A stretch of DNA of 64,000 bases from Amblyomma americanum (lineage: Eukaryota > Arthropoda > Arachnida > Ixodida > Ixodidae), in assembly GCF_052857255.1 (NCBI RefSeq), contig NC_135504.1, positions 146,532,121-146,596,120 of the forward strand, given 5' to 3'. Numbering within the stretch: position 1 is the first letter of the stretch; every line of letters starts with the position of its first letter. This document shows, piece by piece, positions 46,939 to 60,040 of this stretch. Below the pieces are notes generated by a model that had not been told where the DNA came from, did not search any database, and saw nothing but the letters and a program-made list of their open reading frames with translations. A program made the position numbers and the translations under genes.

Positions 46939-48855
46939 TTGACGCGTGTCAAAGGAACACTTGTAAAACCGATGTGTTGTGATTTAGCTCGTTTCGGTCT
47001 AAAACAGCTTGTTTCGCGGTATCAAGCAAGAATACGTGCTTTTCGCGCAGTTATAAGAGAAAAAGTTTTGACGCGTGTCACAGGGACACGTGTAAAACCG
47101 ACGTGTTCAGATTTACCTCGTTTTGGTATAAAACAGCTTGTTTCGTTGTTTTAAGCACGAATACATGCTTTTCGCGCAGTTATAGAAGAAAAAGATTTGA
47201 GCGTATCAGAGGAACACTTGTAAATCCGATATGTGGTGATTTAGCTCTTTTCGGTCTAAAACAGCTTGTTTCGTATTATTAAGCAAGAATACGTGCTTTT
47301 CGCGCAGTAATAAGAGAAAACGTTTTGACGCGTGTCACAGGGACACTCGTAAAACCGATGTGTTCAGATTTACCCCGTTCGGTCTAAAACAGCTTGTTTC
47401 GTTAGACTAAGCACGAATACATGCTTTTCGCGCAGTTATAAGAGAAAAAAGCTTTGACGCGTATCAGAGGAACACTTGTAAAACCGATGTGCTGTGATTT
47501 AGCACGTTTCGGTCTAAAACAGCTTGTTTCGCTGTATTAAGCAAGAATACGTGCTTTTCGCGCAGTTATAAGAGAAAAAGTTTTGAGTATCACGTGGATA
47601 CTTGTAAAACCGATGCGTTCAGATACAGCTCGTTTCGGTCTAAAACAGTTTGATTCGTTGTATTAAGCACGAATACATGCTTTTCGCGCAGTTATAAGAG
47701 AAAAAGTTGACGAGTATCACGTGGATACTTGTAAAACCGATGCCTTCAGATGCAGCTCGTTTCGGTCTAAAACAGCTTGTTTCGTTTTATTAAGCACGAA
47801 TACATGCTTTTCGCGCAGTTACAAGAGAAAAAGTTTTGACGCGTATCAGAGGAACACTTGTAAAACCGATGTGTTGTGATTTAACTCGTTTCGGTCTAAA
47901 ACAGCTTGTTTCGCTCTATTAAGCAAGAATACATGCTTTTCGCGCAGTTATAAGAGAAAAAGTTGTGACGCGTGTCACAGGGACACTTGTAAAACCGATG
48001 TGTTCAGATTTAGCTCGTTTCGGTCTAAAACAGCTTGTTTCGTTGTATTAAGCAAGAATGCATGCTTTTCGCGCAGTTATAAGAGAAAAAGTTTAGACGC
48101 GTATCAGAGGAACACTTGTAAAACCGATGTGTTGTGATTTAGCTCGTTTCGGTCTAAAACAGCTTGTTTCGTTGTATTAGGCAAGAATACATGCTTTTCG
48201 CGCAGTTATAAGAGAAAAAGTTTTGACGCGTATCAGAGGAACGCTTGTAAAACCGATGTGTTGTGATTTAGCTCGTTTCGGTCTAAAACAGCTTGTTTCG
48301 CTGTATTAAGCAAGAATACATGCTTTTCGCGCAGTTATTAGAGAAAAAGTTTTGACACTTGTAATACCGATGTGTTGTGATTTGGCTCGTTTTGGTCTAA
48401 AACAGCTTGTTTCGTTGTATTAAGCACAAATACATGCTTTTCGCGCAGGTATAAGAGAAAAAGTTTTAAAAACATGTCACAGGGACACTTGTAAAACCGA
48501 TGTGTTCAGATTTACCTCGTTTCGGTCTAAAACAGCTTGTTTCGTTGGACTAAGCAGGAATACATGCTTTTCGCGCAGTTATAAGAGAAAAAAAGTTCTG
48601 ACGCGTATCAGAGGAACACTTGTAAAACCGATGTGTTGTGATTTAGCTCGTTTCGGTCTAAAACAGCTTGTTTCGCTGTATTAAGCAAGAATACATGCTT
48701 TTCGCGCAGTTATAAGAAAAAAAGTTTAGACGCGTATTAGAGGAACACTTGTAAAACCGATGTGTTGTGATTTAGCTCGTTTCGGTCTAAAACAGCTTGT
48801 TTCGTTGTATTAAGCAAGAATACATGCTTTTCGCGCAGTTATAAGAGAAAACGTT
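46939..48855 (+). repeat. 15-monomer HOR D, copy 3 (1,917 bp)
   Basis: Directly tandem to copy 2 at offset 1,917. Small private differences include gatttgagcg (47,195, one base lost), ctctattaag near 47,914 and ttaaaaacatg near 48,465. Confidence 0.88.
48259..48372 (+). repeat. Truncated 114-bp monomer, copy 3
   Basis: Same deletion, 1,917 bp after copy 2. Confidence 0.87.
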
Positions 48856-49630
48856 TTGACGCGTGTCAAAGGAACACTTGTAAAACCGATGTGTTGTGAT
48901 TTAGCTCGTTTCGGTCTAAAACCGCTTGTTTCGCTGTATTAAGCAAGAACACATGCTTTTCGCGCAGTTATAAGAGAAAAAGTTTTGACGCGTGTCACAG
49001 GGACACTTGTAAAACCGATGTGTTCAGATTTAGCTCGTTTCGGTCTAAAACAGCTTGTTTCGTCGTATTAAGCACGAATACATGCTTTTCGCGCAGTTTT
49101 AAGAGAAAAAGTTTAGACGCGTATCAGAGGAACACTTGTAAAACCGATGTGTTGTGATTTAGCTCGTTTCGGTCTAAAACAGCTTGTTTCGTTGTATTAA
49201 GCAAGAATACATGCTTTTCGCGCAGTTATAAGAGAAAAAAGTTTTGACGCGTATCAGAGGAACACTTGTAAAACCGATGTGTTGTGATTTAGCTCGTTTC
49301 GGTCTAAAACAGCTTGTTTCGCTGTATTAAGCAAGAATACGTGCTTTTCGCGCAGTTGTAAGAGAAAAAGTTTTGACGCGTGTCACAGGGACACTTGTAA
49401 AACCGATGTGTTCAGATCTAGCTCGTTTTGGTGTAAAACAGCTTGTTTCGTTGTATTAAGCACGAATACATGCTTTTCGCGCAGTTATAAGAGAAAAAGT
49501 TTAGACGCGTATCAGAGGAACACTTGTAAAACCGATGTGTTGTGATTTAGCTCGTTTCGGTCTAAAACAGCTTGTTTCGTTGTATTAAGCAAGAATACAT
49601 GCTTTTCGTGCAGTTATAAGAGAAAAAGTT
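48856..49630 (+). repeat. 775-bp 6-monomer unit, copy 1
   Basis: Order: gaacacatg (48,947), tcgtattaag with cagttttaag, gtttagacg class a, gaaaaaag class a, gatctag (49,415), and a class a monomer with ttttcgtgcag. Private changes are aaccgcttg near 48,920 and cagttgtaag near 49,355. Confidence 0.85.
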
Positions 49631-50405
49631 TTGACGCGTATCAGAGGAACACTTGTAAAACCGATGTGTTGTGATTTAGCTCGTTTCGGTCTAAAACAGC
49701 TTGTTTCGCTGTATTAAGCAAGAACACATGCTTTTCGCGCAGTTATAAGAGAAAAAGTTTTGACCCGTGTCACAGGGACACTTGTAAAACCGATGTGTTC
49801 AGATTTAGCTCGTTTCGGTCTAAAACAGCTTGTTTCGTCGTATTAAGCACGAATACATGCTTTTCGCGCAGTTTTAAGAGAAAAAGTTTAGACGCGTATC
49901 AGAGGAACACTTGTAAAACCGATGTGTTGTGATTTAGCTCGTTTCGGTCTAAAACAGCTTGTTTCGTTGTATTAAGCAAGAATACATGCTTTTCGCGCAG
50001 TTATAAGAGAAAAAAGTTTTGACGCGTATCAGAGGAACACTTGTAAAACCGATGTGTTGTGATTTAGCTCGTTTCGGTCTAAAACAGCTTGTTTCGCTGT
50101 ATTAAGCAAGAATACGTGCTTTTCGCGCAGTTATAAGAGAAAAAGTTTTGACGCGTGTCACAGGGACACTTGTAAAACCGATGTGTTCAGATCTAGCTCG
50201 TTTTGGTGTAAAACAGCTTGTTTCGTTGTAATAAGCACGAATACATGCTTTTCGCGCAGTTATAAGAGAAAAAGTTTAGACGCGTATCAGAGGAACACTT
50301 GTAAAACCGATGTGTTGTGATTTAGCTCGTTTCGGTCTAAAACAGCTTGTTTCGTTGTATTAAGCAAGAATACATGCTTTTCGTGCAGTTATAAGAGAAA
50401 AAGTT
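49631..50405 (+). repeat. 775-bp 6-monomer unit, copy 2
   Basis: Tandem copy of the previous unit at offset 775, with gacccgtg near 49,763 and ttgtaataag near 50,226 private to it. Confidence 0.86.
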
Positions 50406-51683
50406 TTGACGCGTATCAGAGGAACACTTGTAAAACCGATGTGTTGTGATTTAGCTCGTTTCGGTCTAAAACAGCTTGTTTCGTTGTATTAAGCAAGAAT
50501 ACATGCTTTTCGCGCAGTTATAAGAGAAAAAGTTTTGACGCGTGTCACAGGGACACTTGTAAAACCGATGTGTTCAGATTTACCTCGTTTCGGTCTAAAA
50601 CAGCTTGTTTCGTTGAACTAAGCACGAATACATGCTTTTCGCGCAGTAATAAGAGAAAAAAGTTTTGACGCGTATCAGAGCAACACTTGTAAAACCGATG
50701 TGTTGCGATTTAGCTCGTTTCGGCCTAAAACAGCTTGTTTCGCAGTATTAAGCAAGAATGCATGCTTTTCGCGCAGTTATAAGAGAAAAAGTTTTGACGC
50801 GTGTCACAGGAACACTTGTAAAACCGATGTGTTGTGATTTAGCTCGTTTCGGTCTAAAACAGCTTGTTTCGTTGTATTAAGCAGGAATACATGCTTTTCG
50901 CGCAGTTATAAGAGAAAAAGTTTTGACGCGTGTCACAGGGACACTTGTAAAACCGATGTGTTCAGATTTACCTCGTTTCGGTCTAAAACAGCTTGTTTCG
51001 CTGTATTAAGCAAGAATACATGCTTTTCGCGCAGTTATAAGAGAAAAAGTTTTGACGCGTGTCACAGGAACACTTGTAAAACCGATGTGTTGTGATTTAG
51101 CTCGTTTCGGTCTAAAACAGCTTGTTTCGTTGTATTAAGCAAGAATACATGCTTTTCGCGCAGTTATAAGAGAAAAAGTTTTGACGCGTGTCACAGGGAC
51201 ACTTGTAAAACCGATGTGTTCAGATTTACCTCGTTTCGGTCTAAAACAGCTTGTTTCGTTGAACTAAGCACGAATACATGCTTTTCGCGCAGTAATAAGA
51301 TAAAAAAGTTTTGACGCGTATCAGAGCACCACTTGTAAAACCGATGTGTTCAGATTTAGCTCGTTTCGGTCTAAAACAACTTTTTTCGTTGTATTAAGCA
51401 CGAATACATGCTTTTCGCGCAGTTATTAGAGAAAAAGTTTTGACACTTGTAATACCGATGTGTTGTGATTTGGCTCGTTTCGGTCTAAAACAGCTTGTTT
51501 CGTTGTATTAAGCACAAATACATGCTTTTCGCGCACGTATAAGAGAAAAAGTTTTAAAGGCATGTCACAGGGACACTTGTAAAACCGATGTGTTCAGATT
51601 TACCTCGTTTCGGTCTAAAACAGCTTGTTTCGTTGTATTAAGCAAGAATACATGCTTTTCGCGCAGTTATAAGAGAAAAAGTT
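50406..51683 (+). repeat. Domain E unit 2, right part
   Basis: It contains tgttgcg (50,701), cagaggaac-less cagagcaac and cagagcacc monomers, runs of gtgtcacaggaac class a monomers, and the chimeric 114-bp monomer at 51,347 that jumps into D-type taatacc, ggctcg and aaaggcatg units. Confidence 0.8.
51347..51460 (+). repeat. Truncated 114-bp monomer, copy 4 (chimeric)
   Basis: Same right half as the others, but the left half is class b (tgttcag) with caactttttt and ttgtattaagcacg. This is a recombinant between an E-type and a D-type monomer. Confidence 0.82.
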
Positions 51684-54509
51684 TTGACGCGTGTCAAAGG
51701 AACACTTGTAAAACCGATGTGTTGTGATTTAGCTCGTTTCGGTCTAAAACAGCTTGTTTCGCTGTATTAAGCAAGAACACATGCTTTTCGCGCAGTTATA
51801 AGAGAAAAAGTTTTGACGCGTGTCACAGGGACACTTGTAAAACCGATGTGTTCAGATTTAGCTCGTTTCGGTCTAAAACAGCTTGTTTCGTCGTATTAAG
51901 CACGAATACATGCTTTTCGCGCAGTTTTAAGAGAAAAAGTTTAGACGCGTATCAGAGGAACACTTGTAAAACCGATGTGTTGTGATTTAGCTCGTTTCGG
52001 TCTAAAACAGCTTGTTTCGTTGTATTAAGCAAGAATACATGCTTTTCGCGCAGTTATAAGAGAAAAAAGTTTTGACGCGTATCAGAGGAACACTTGTAAA
52101 ACCGATGTGTTGTGATTTAGCTCGTTTCGGTCTAAAACAGCTTGTTTCGCTGTATTAAGCAAGAATACGTGCTTTTCGCGCAGTTATAAGAGAAAAAGTT
52201 TTGACGCGTGTCACAGGGACACTTGTAAAACCGATGTGTTCAGATCTAGCTCGTTTTGGTGTAAAACAGCTTGTTTCGTTGTATTAAGCACGAATACATG
52301 CTTTTCGCGCAGTTATAAGAGAAAAAGTTTAGACGCGTATCAGAGGAACACTTGTAAAACCGATGTGTTGTGATTTAGCTCGTTTCGGTCTAAAACAGCT
52401 TGTTTCGTTGTATTAAGCAAGAATACATGCTTTTCGTGCAGTTATAAGAGAAAAAGTTTTGACGCGTATCAGAGGAACACTTGTAAAACCGATGTGTTAT
52501 GATTTAGCTCGTTTCGGTCTAAAACAGCTTGTTTCGTTGTATTAAGCAAGAATACATGCTTTTCGCGCAGTTATAAGAGAAAAAGTTTTGACGCGTGTCA
52601 CAGGGACACTTGTAAAACCGATGTGTTCAGATTTACCTCGTTTCGGTCTAAAACAGCTTGTTTCGTTGAACTAAGCACGAATACATGCTTTTCGCGCAGT
52701 AATAAGAGAAAAAAGTTTTGACGCGTATCAGAGCAACACTTGTAAAATCGATGTGTTGCGATTTAGCTCGTTTCGGTCTAAAACAGCTTGTTTCGCTGTA
52801 TTAAGCAAGAATACATGCTTTTCGCGCAGTTATAAGAGAAAAAGTTTTGACGCGTGTCACAGGAACACTTGTAAAACCGATGTGTTCAGATTTACCTCGT
52901 TTGGGTCTAAAACAGCTTGTTTCGCTGTATTAAGCAAGAATACATGCTTTTCGCGCAGTTATAAGAGAAAAAGTTTTGACGCGTGTCACAGGAACACTTG
53001 TAAAACCGATGTGTTGTGATTTAGCTCGTTTCGGTCTAAAACAGCTTGTTTCGTTGTATTAAGCAAGAATACATGCTTTTCGCGCAGTTATAAGAGAAAA
53101 AGTTTTGACGCGTGTCACAGGGACACTTGTAAAACCGATGTGTTCAGATTTACCTCGTTTCGGTCTAAAACAACTTGTTTCGTTGTATTAAGCACGAATA
53201 CATGCTTTTCGCGCAGTTATAAGAGAAAAAAGTTTTGACGCGTATCAGAGGAACACTTGTAAAACCGATGTGTTGTGATTTAGCTCGTTTTGGTCTAAAA
53301 CAGCTTGTTTCGCTGTATTAAGCAAGAATACGTGCTTTTCGCGCAGTTATAAGAGAAAAAGTTTTGACGCGTGTCACAGGGACACTTGTAAAACCGATGT
53401 GTTCAGATCTAGCTCGTTTTGGTGTAAAACAGCTTGTTTTGTTGTATTAAGCACGAATACCTGCTTTTCGCGCAGTTATAGAAGAAAAACTTTTGACGCG
53501 TATTAGAGAGACACTTGTAAAACCGAAGTGTTCAGATTTAGCTCATCTCGGTCTAAAACAACATGTTTCGTTGTATTAAGCACGAATACATGCTTTTCGC
53601 GCAGTTATAAGAGAAAAAGTTTTGACGAATATCACGTGGACACTTTTAAAACCGATGTGTTCAGATTTAGCTCGTTTCGGTCTAAAACAGCTTGTTTCGT
53701 TGTATTAAGCAAGAATGCATGCTTTTCGCGCAGTTATAAGAGAAAAAGTTTAGACGCGTATCAGAGGAACACTTGTAAAACCGATGTGTTGTGATTTAGC
53801 TCGTTTCGGTCTAAAACAGCTTGTTTCGTTGTATTAGGCAAGAATACATGCTTTTCGCGCAGTTATAAGAGAAAAAGTTTTGACGCGTATCAGAGGAACG
53901 CTTGTAAAACCGATGTGTTGTGATTTAGCTCGTTTCGGTCTAAAACAGCTTGTTTCGCTGTATTAAGCAAGAATACATGCTTTTCGCGCAGTTAGAGAAA
54001 AAGTTTTGACACTTGTAATACCGATGTGTTGTGATTTGGCTCGTTTCGGTCTAAAACAGCTTGTTTCGTTGTATTAAGCACAAATACATGCTTTTCGCGC
54101 AGGTATAAGAGAAAAAAATTTAAAGGCATGTCACAGGGACACTTGTAAAACCGATGTGTTCAGATTTACCTCGTTTCGGTCTAAAACAGCTTGTTTCGTT
54201 GGACTAAGCAGGAATACATGCTTTTCGCGCAGTTATAAGAGAAAAAAAGTTCTGACGCGTATCAGAGGAACAATTGTAAAACCGATGTGTTGTGATTTAG
54301 CTCGTTTCGGTCTAAAACAGCTTGTTTCGCTGTATTAAGCAAGAATACACGCTTTTCGCGCAGTTATAAGAAAAAAAGTTTAGACGCGTATTAGAGGAAC
54401 ACTTGTAAAACAGATGTGTTGTGATTTAGCTCGTTTCGGTCTAAAACAGCTTGTTTCGTTGTATTAAGCAAGAATACATGCTTTTCGCGCAGTTATAAGA
54501 GAAAAAGTT
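51684..54509 (+). repeat. Domain E unit 3 (2,826 bp)
   Basis: It matches unit 2 at offset 2,053 through tgttgcg (52,754). It then adds gttagagagacac and gaagtgttcag monomers (near 53,527), gacgaatatcacgtgg (53,624), and the D-type block with the 111-bp monomer and ttggac. Confidence 0.83.
53916..54026 (+). repeat. Truncated 111-bp monomer, copy 5
   Basis: The 15-bp deletion plus three more bases missing at cagttagag. Confidence 0.85.
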
Positions 54510-57068
54510 TTGACGCGTGTCAAAGGAACACTTGTAAAACCGATGTGTTGTGATTTAGCTCGTTTCGGTCTAAAACAGCTTGTTTCGCTGTATTAAGCAA
54601 GAACACATGCTTTTCGCGCAGTTATAAGAGAAAAAGTTTAGACGCGTATTAGAGGAACACTTGTAAAACCGATGTGTTGTGATTTAGCTCGTTTCGGTCT
54701 AAAACAGCTTGTTTCGTTGTATTAAGCAAGAATACATGCTTTTCGCGCAGTTATAAGAGAAAAAAGTTTTGACGCGTATCAGAGGAACACTTGTAAAACC
54801 GATGTGTTGTGATTTAGCTCGTTTCGGTCTAAAACAGCTTGTTTCGCTGTATTAAGCAAGAATACGTGCTTTTCGCGCAGTTATAAGAGAAAAAGTTTTG
54901 ACGCGTGTCACAGGGACACTTGTAAAACCGTTGTGTTCAGATCTAGCTCGTTTTGGTGTAAAACAGCTTGTTTCGTTGTATTAAGCACGAGTACATGCTT
55001 TTCGCGCAGTTATAAGAGAAAAAGTTTAGACGCGTATCAGAGGAACACTTGTAAAACCGATGTGTTGTGATTTAGCTCGTTTCGGTCTAAAACAGCTTGT
55101 TTCGTTGTATTAAGCAAGAATACATGCTTTTCGTGCAGTTATAAGAGAAAAAGTTTTGACGCGTATCAGAGGAACACTTGTAAAACCGATGTGTTGTGAT
55201 TTAGCTCGTTTCGGTCTAAAACAGCTTGTTTCGTTGTATTAAGCAAGAATACATGCTTTTCGCGCAGTTATAAGAGAAAAAGTTTTGACGCGTGTCACAG
55301 GGACACTTGTAAAACCGATGTGTTCAGATTTACCTCGTTTCGGTCTAAAACAGCTTGTTTCGTTGAACTAAGCACGAATACATGCTTTTCGCGCAGTAAT
55401 AAGAGAAAAAAGTTTTGACGCGTATCAGAGCAACACTTGTAAAACCGATGTGTTGCGATTTAGCTCGTTTCGGTCTAAAACAGCTTGTTTCGCTGTATTA
55501 AGCAAGAATACATGCTTTTCGCGCAGTTATAAGAGAAAAAGTTTTGACGCGTGTCACAGGAACACTTGTAAAACCGATGTGTTGTGATTTAGCTCGTTTC
55601 GGTCTAAAACAGCTTGTTTCGTCGTATTAAGCAGGAATACATGCTTTTCGCGCAGTTATAAGAGAAAAAGTTTTGACGCGTGTCACAGGGACACTTGTAA
55701 AACCGATGTGTTCAGATTTACCTCGTTTCGGTCTAAAACAGCTTGTTTCGCTGTATTAAGCAAGAATACATGCTTTTCGCGCAGTTATAAGAGAAAAAGT
55801 TTTGACGCGTGTCACAGGAACACTTGTAAAACCGATGTGTTGTGATTTAGCTCGTTTCGGTCTAAAACAGCTTGTTTCGTTGTATTAAGCAAGAATACAT
55901 GCTTTTCGCGCAGTTATAAGAGAAAAAGTTTTGACGCGTGTCACAGGGACACTTGTAAAACCGATGTGTTCAGATTTACCTCGTTTCGGTCTAAAACAGC
56001 TTGTTTCGTTGAACTAAGCACGAATACATGCTTTTCGCGCAGTAATAAGAGAAAAAAGTTTTGACGCGTATTAGAGAGACACTTGTAAAACCGAAGTGTT
56101 CAGATTTATCTCATCTCGGTCTAAAACAACTTGTTTCGTTGTATTAAGCACGAATACATGCTTTTCGCGCAGTTATAAGAGAAAAAGTTTTGACGAATAT
56201 CACGTGGACACTTTTAAAACGGATGTGTTCAGATTTAGCTCGTTTCGGTCTAAAACAGCTTGTTTCGTTGTATTAAGCAAGAATGCATGCTTTTCGCGCA
56301 GTTATAAGAGAAAAAGTTTAGACGCGTATCAGAGGAACACTTGTAAAACCGATGTGTTGTGATTTAGCTCGTTTCGGTCTAAAACAGCTTGTTTCGTTGT
56401 ATTAGGCAAGAATACATGCTTTTCGCGCAGTTATAAGAGAAAAAGTTTTGACGCGTATCAGAGGAACGCTTGTAAAACCGATGTGTTGTGATTTAGCTCG
56501 TTTCGGTCTAAAACAGCTTGTTTCGCTGTATTAAGCAAGAATACATGCTTTTCGCGCAGTTATTAGAGAAAAAGTTTTGACACTTGTAATACCGATGTGT
56601 TGTATTTGGCTCGTTTCGTTCTAAAACAGCTTGTTTCGTTGTATTAAGCACAAATACATGCTTTTCGCGCAGGTATAAGAGAAAAAAATTTAAAGGCATG
56701 TCACAGGGACACTTGTAAAACCGATGTGTTCAGATTTACCTCGTTTCGGTCTAAAACAGCTTGTTTCGTTGGACTAAGCAGGAATACATGCTTTTCGCGC
56801 AGTTATAAGAGAAAAAAAGTTCTGACGCGTATCAGAGGAGCACTTGTAAAACCGATGTGTTGTGATTTAGCTCGTTTCGGTCTAAAACAGCTTGTTTCGC
56901 TGTATTAAGCAAGAATACATGCTTTTCGCGCAGTTATAAGAAAAAAAGTTTAGACGCGTATTAGAGGAACCGATGTGTTGTGATTTAGCTCGTTTCGGTC
57001 TAAAACAGCTTGTTTCGTTGTATTAAGCAAGAATACATGCTTTTCGCGCAGTTATAAGAGAAAAAGTT
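54510..57068 (+). repeat. Domain E unit 4 (2,559 bp)
   Basis: Same order as unit 3 but without the cagttttaag monomer near its start and one other difference. gacgaatat is at 56,192 and ttggac near 56,769. An 11-bp loss (gaggaaccgatg) lies just after it near 56,965. Confidence 0.84.
56484..56597 (+). repeat. Truncated 114-bp monomer, copy 6
   Basis: Same deletion. The monomer after it has lost one base (tgttgtatttgg). Confidence 0.85.
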
Positions 57069-58619
57069 TTGACGCGTGTCAAAGGAACACTTGTAAAACC
57101 GATGTGTTGTGATTTAGCTCGTTTCGGTCTAAAAAAGCTTGTTTCGCTGTATTAAGCAAGAACACATGCTTTTCGCGCAGTTATAAGAGAAAAAGTTTAG
57201 ACGCGTATCAGAGGAACACTTGTAAAACCGATGTGTTGTGATTTAGCTCGTTTCGGTCTAAAACAGCTTGTTTCGTTGTATTAAGCAAGAATACATGCTT
57301 TTCGCGCAGTTATAAGAGAAAAAAGTTTTGACGCGTATCAGAGGAACACTTGTAAAACCGATGTGTTGTGATTTAGCTCGTTTCGGTCTAAAACAGCTTG
57401 TTTCGCTGTATTAAGCAAGAATACGTGCTTTTCGCGCAGTTATAAGAGAAAAAGTTTTGACGCGTGTCACAGGAACACTTGTAAAACCGATGTGTTCAGA
57501 TCTAGCTCGTTTTGGTGTAAAACAGCTTGTTTCGTTGTATTAAGCACGAATACATGCTTTTCGCGCAGTTATAAGAGAAAAAGTTTAGACGCGTATCAGA
57601 GGAACACTTGTAAAACCGATGTGTTGTGATTTAGCTCGTTTCGGTCTAAAACAGCTTGTTTCGTTGTATTAAGCAAGAATACATGCTTTTCGTGCAGTTA
57701 TAAGAGAAAAAGTTTTGACGCGTATCAGAGGAACACTTGTAAAACCGATGTGTTGTGATTTAGCTCGTTTCGGTCTAAAACAGCTTGTTTCGTTGTATTA
57801 AGCAAGAATACATGCTTTTCGCGCAGTTATAAGAGAAAAAGTTTTGACGCGTGTCACAGGGACACTTGTAAAACCGATGTGTTCAGATTTACCTCGTTTC
57901 GGTCTAAAACAGCTTGTTTCGTTGAACTAAGCACGAATACATGCTTTTCGCGCAGTAATAAGAGAAAAAAGTTTTGACGCGTATCAGAGCAACACTTGTA
58001 AAACCGATGTGTTGCGATTTAGCTCGTTTCGGTCTAAAACAGCTTGTTTCGCTGTATTAAGCAAGAATACATGCTTTTCGCGCAGTTATAAGAGAAAAAG
58101 TTTTGACGCGTGTCACAGGAACACTTGTAAAACCGATGTGTTGTGATTTAGCTCGTTTCGGTCTAAAACAGCTTGTTTCGTTGTATTAAGCAGGAATACA
58201 TGCTTTTCGCGCAGTTATAAGAGAAAAAGTTTTGACGCGTGTCACAAGGACACTTGTAAAACCGATGTGTTCAGATTTACCTCGTTTCGGTCTAAAATAG
58301 CTTGTTTCGCTGTATTAAGCAAGAATACATGCTTTTCGCGCAGTTATAAGAGAAAAAGTTTTGACGCGTGTCACAGGAACACTTGTAAAACCGATGTGTT
58401 GTGATTTAGCTCGTTTCGGTCTAAAACAGCTTGTTTCGTTGTATTAAGCAAGAATACATGCTTTTCGCGCAGTTATAAGAGAAAAAGTTTTGACGCGTGT
58501 CACAGGGACACTTGTAAAACCGATGTGTTCAGATTTACCTCGTTTCGGTCTAAAACAGCTTGTTTCGTTGAACTAAGCACGAATACATGCTTTTCGCGCA
58601 GTAATAAGAGAAAAAAGTT
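57069..58619 (+). repeat. Domain E unit 5 (partial, 1,551 bp)
   Basis: It follows unit 4 at offset 2,559 (gaacac 57,160, gatctag 57,499, tgttgcg 58,010) and passes into the domain F tandem. aaaaaagcttg near 57,132 and aaaatagcttg near 58,294 are private changes. Confidence 0.82.
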
Positions 58620-60040
58620 TTGACGCGTATCAGAGCACCACTTGTAAAACCGATGTGTTCAGATTTAGCTCGTTTCGGTCTAAAACAACTTGTTTCGTTG
58701 TATTAAGCACGAATACATGCTTTTCGCGCAGTTATAAGAGAAAAAAGTTTTGACGCGTATCAGAGGAACACTTGTAAAACCGATGTGTTGTGATTTAGCT
58801 CGTTTTGGTCTAAAACAGCTTGTTTCGCTGTATTAAGCAAGAATACGTGCTTTTCGCGCAGTTATAAGAGAAAAAGTTTTGACGCGTGTCACAGGGACAC
58901 TTGTAAAACCGATGTGTTCAGATCTAGCTCGTTTTGGTGTAAAACAGCTTGTTTCGTTGTATTAAGCACGAATACCTGCTTTTCGCGCAGTTATAGAAGA
59001 AAAACTTTTGACGCGTATTAGAGAGACACTTGTAAAACCGAAGTGTTCAGATTTAGCTCATCTCGGTCTAAAACAACTTGTTTCGTTGTATTAAGCACGA
59101 ATACATACTTTTCGCGCAGTTATAAGAGAAAAAGTTTTGACGAATATCACGTGGACACTTGTAAAACCGATGTGTTGTGATTTAGCTCGTTTCGGTCTAA
59201 AACAGCTTGTTTCGCTGTATTAAGCAAGAATACATGCTTTTCGCGCAGTTATAAGAGAAAAAGTTTTGACGCGTGTCACAGGGACACTTGTAAAACCGAT
59301 GTGTTGTGATTTAGCTCGTTTCGGTCTAAAACAGCTTGTTTCGTTGAACTAAGCACGAATACATGCTTTTCGCGCAGTAATAAGAGAAAAAAGTTTTGAC
59401 GCGTATCAGAGCAACACTTGTAAAACCGATGTGTTGCGATTTAGCTCGTTTCGGTCTAAAACAGCTTGTTTCGCTGTATTAAGCAAGAATACATGCTTTT
59501 CGCGCAGTTATAAGAGAAAAAAATTTGACGCGTGTCACAGGAACACTTGTAAAACCGATGTGTTGTGATTTAGCTCGTTTCGGTCTAAAACAGCTTGTTT
59601 CGTTGTATTAAGCAGGAATACATGCTTTTCGCGCAGTTATAAGAGAAAAAGTTTTGACGCGTGTCACAGGGACACTTGTAAAACCGATGTGTTCAGATTT
59701 ACCTCGTTTCGGTCTAAAACAGCTTGTTTCGCTGTATTAAGCAAGAATACATGCTTTTCGCGCAGTTATAAGAGAAAAAGTTTTGCGCGTGTCACAGGAA
59801 CACTTGTAAAACCGATGTGTTGTGATTTAGCTCGTTTCGGTCTAAAACAGCTTGTTTCGTTGTATTAAGCAAGAATACATGCTTTTCGCGCAGTTATAAG
59901 AGAAAAAGTTTTGACGCGTGTCACAGGGACACTTGTAAAACCGATGTGTTCAGATTTACCTCGTTTCGGTCTAAAACAGCTTGTTTCGTTGAACTAAGCA
60001 CGAATACATGCTTTTCGCGCAGTAATAAGAGAAAAAAGTT
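58620..60040 (+). repeat. 11-monomer HOR F, copy 1 (1,421 bp)
   Basis: Order of markers: cagagcacc (58,633), gatctag (58,921), aatacctgc, gagagacac, gacgaatat (59,139), ttgaac, tgttgcg (59,432) and gtgtcacaggaac monomers. Private changes include atacatactt near 59,103 and gttttgcgcg near 59,783 (two bases lost). Confidence 0.87.

Larger units (their letters stand above)
36774..48855 (+). repeat. Domain D: 15-monomer HOR (1,917 bp) and flanks
   Basis: Variants ttggactaag, gagtatcacgtggatac, gatgccttcagatg, ttattagagaa and cacttgtaatacc define the domain. The gatgccttc marker at 38,734, 45,822 and 47,739 gives offsets of 7,088 and 1,917. Between the first and second copies lies E-type sequence plus a 1.4-kb segment shared with 62-63 kb. 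Confidence 0.87.
48856..58619 (+). repeat. Domain E: ~2.05-2.83 kb HOR units
   Basis: The gtgtcaaaggaac variant marks starts at 48,856, 51,684, 54,510 and 57,069. Within units, gatctag lies at 49,415, 50,190, 52,243, 54,940 and 57,499, and tgttgcg at 50,701, 52,754, 55,451 and 58,010. Offsets between units are 2,053, 2,697-2,826 and 2,559, differing by whole monomers. Confidence 0.86.

Noticed and set aside
56508..56699. Minus-strand reading frame beginning with ATG
   Set aside because: It is made of satellite monomers, including a truncated one and one with a base lost, and has no counterpart in related copies. It is a chance product of those indels.
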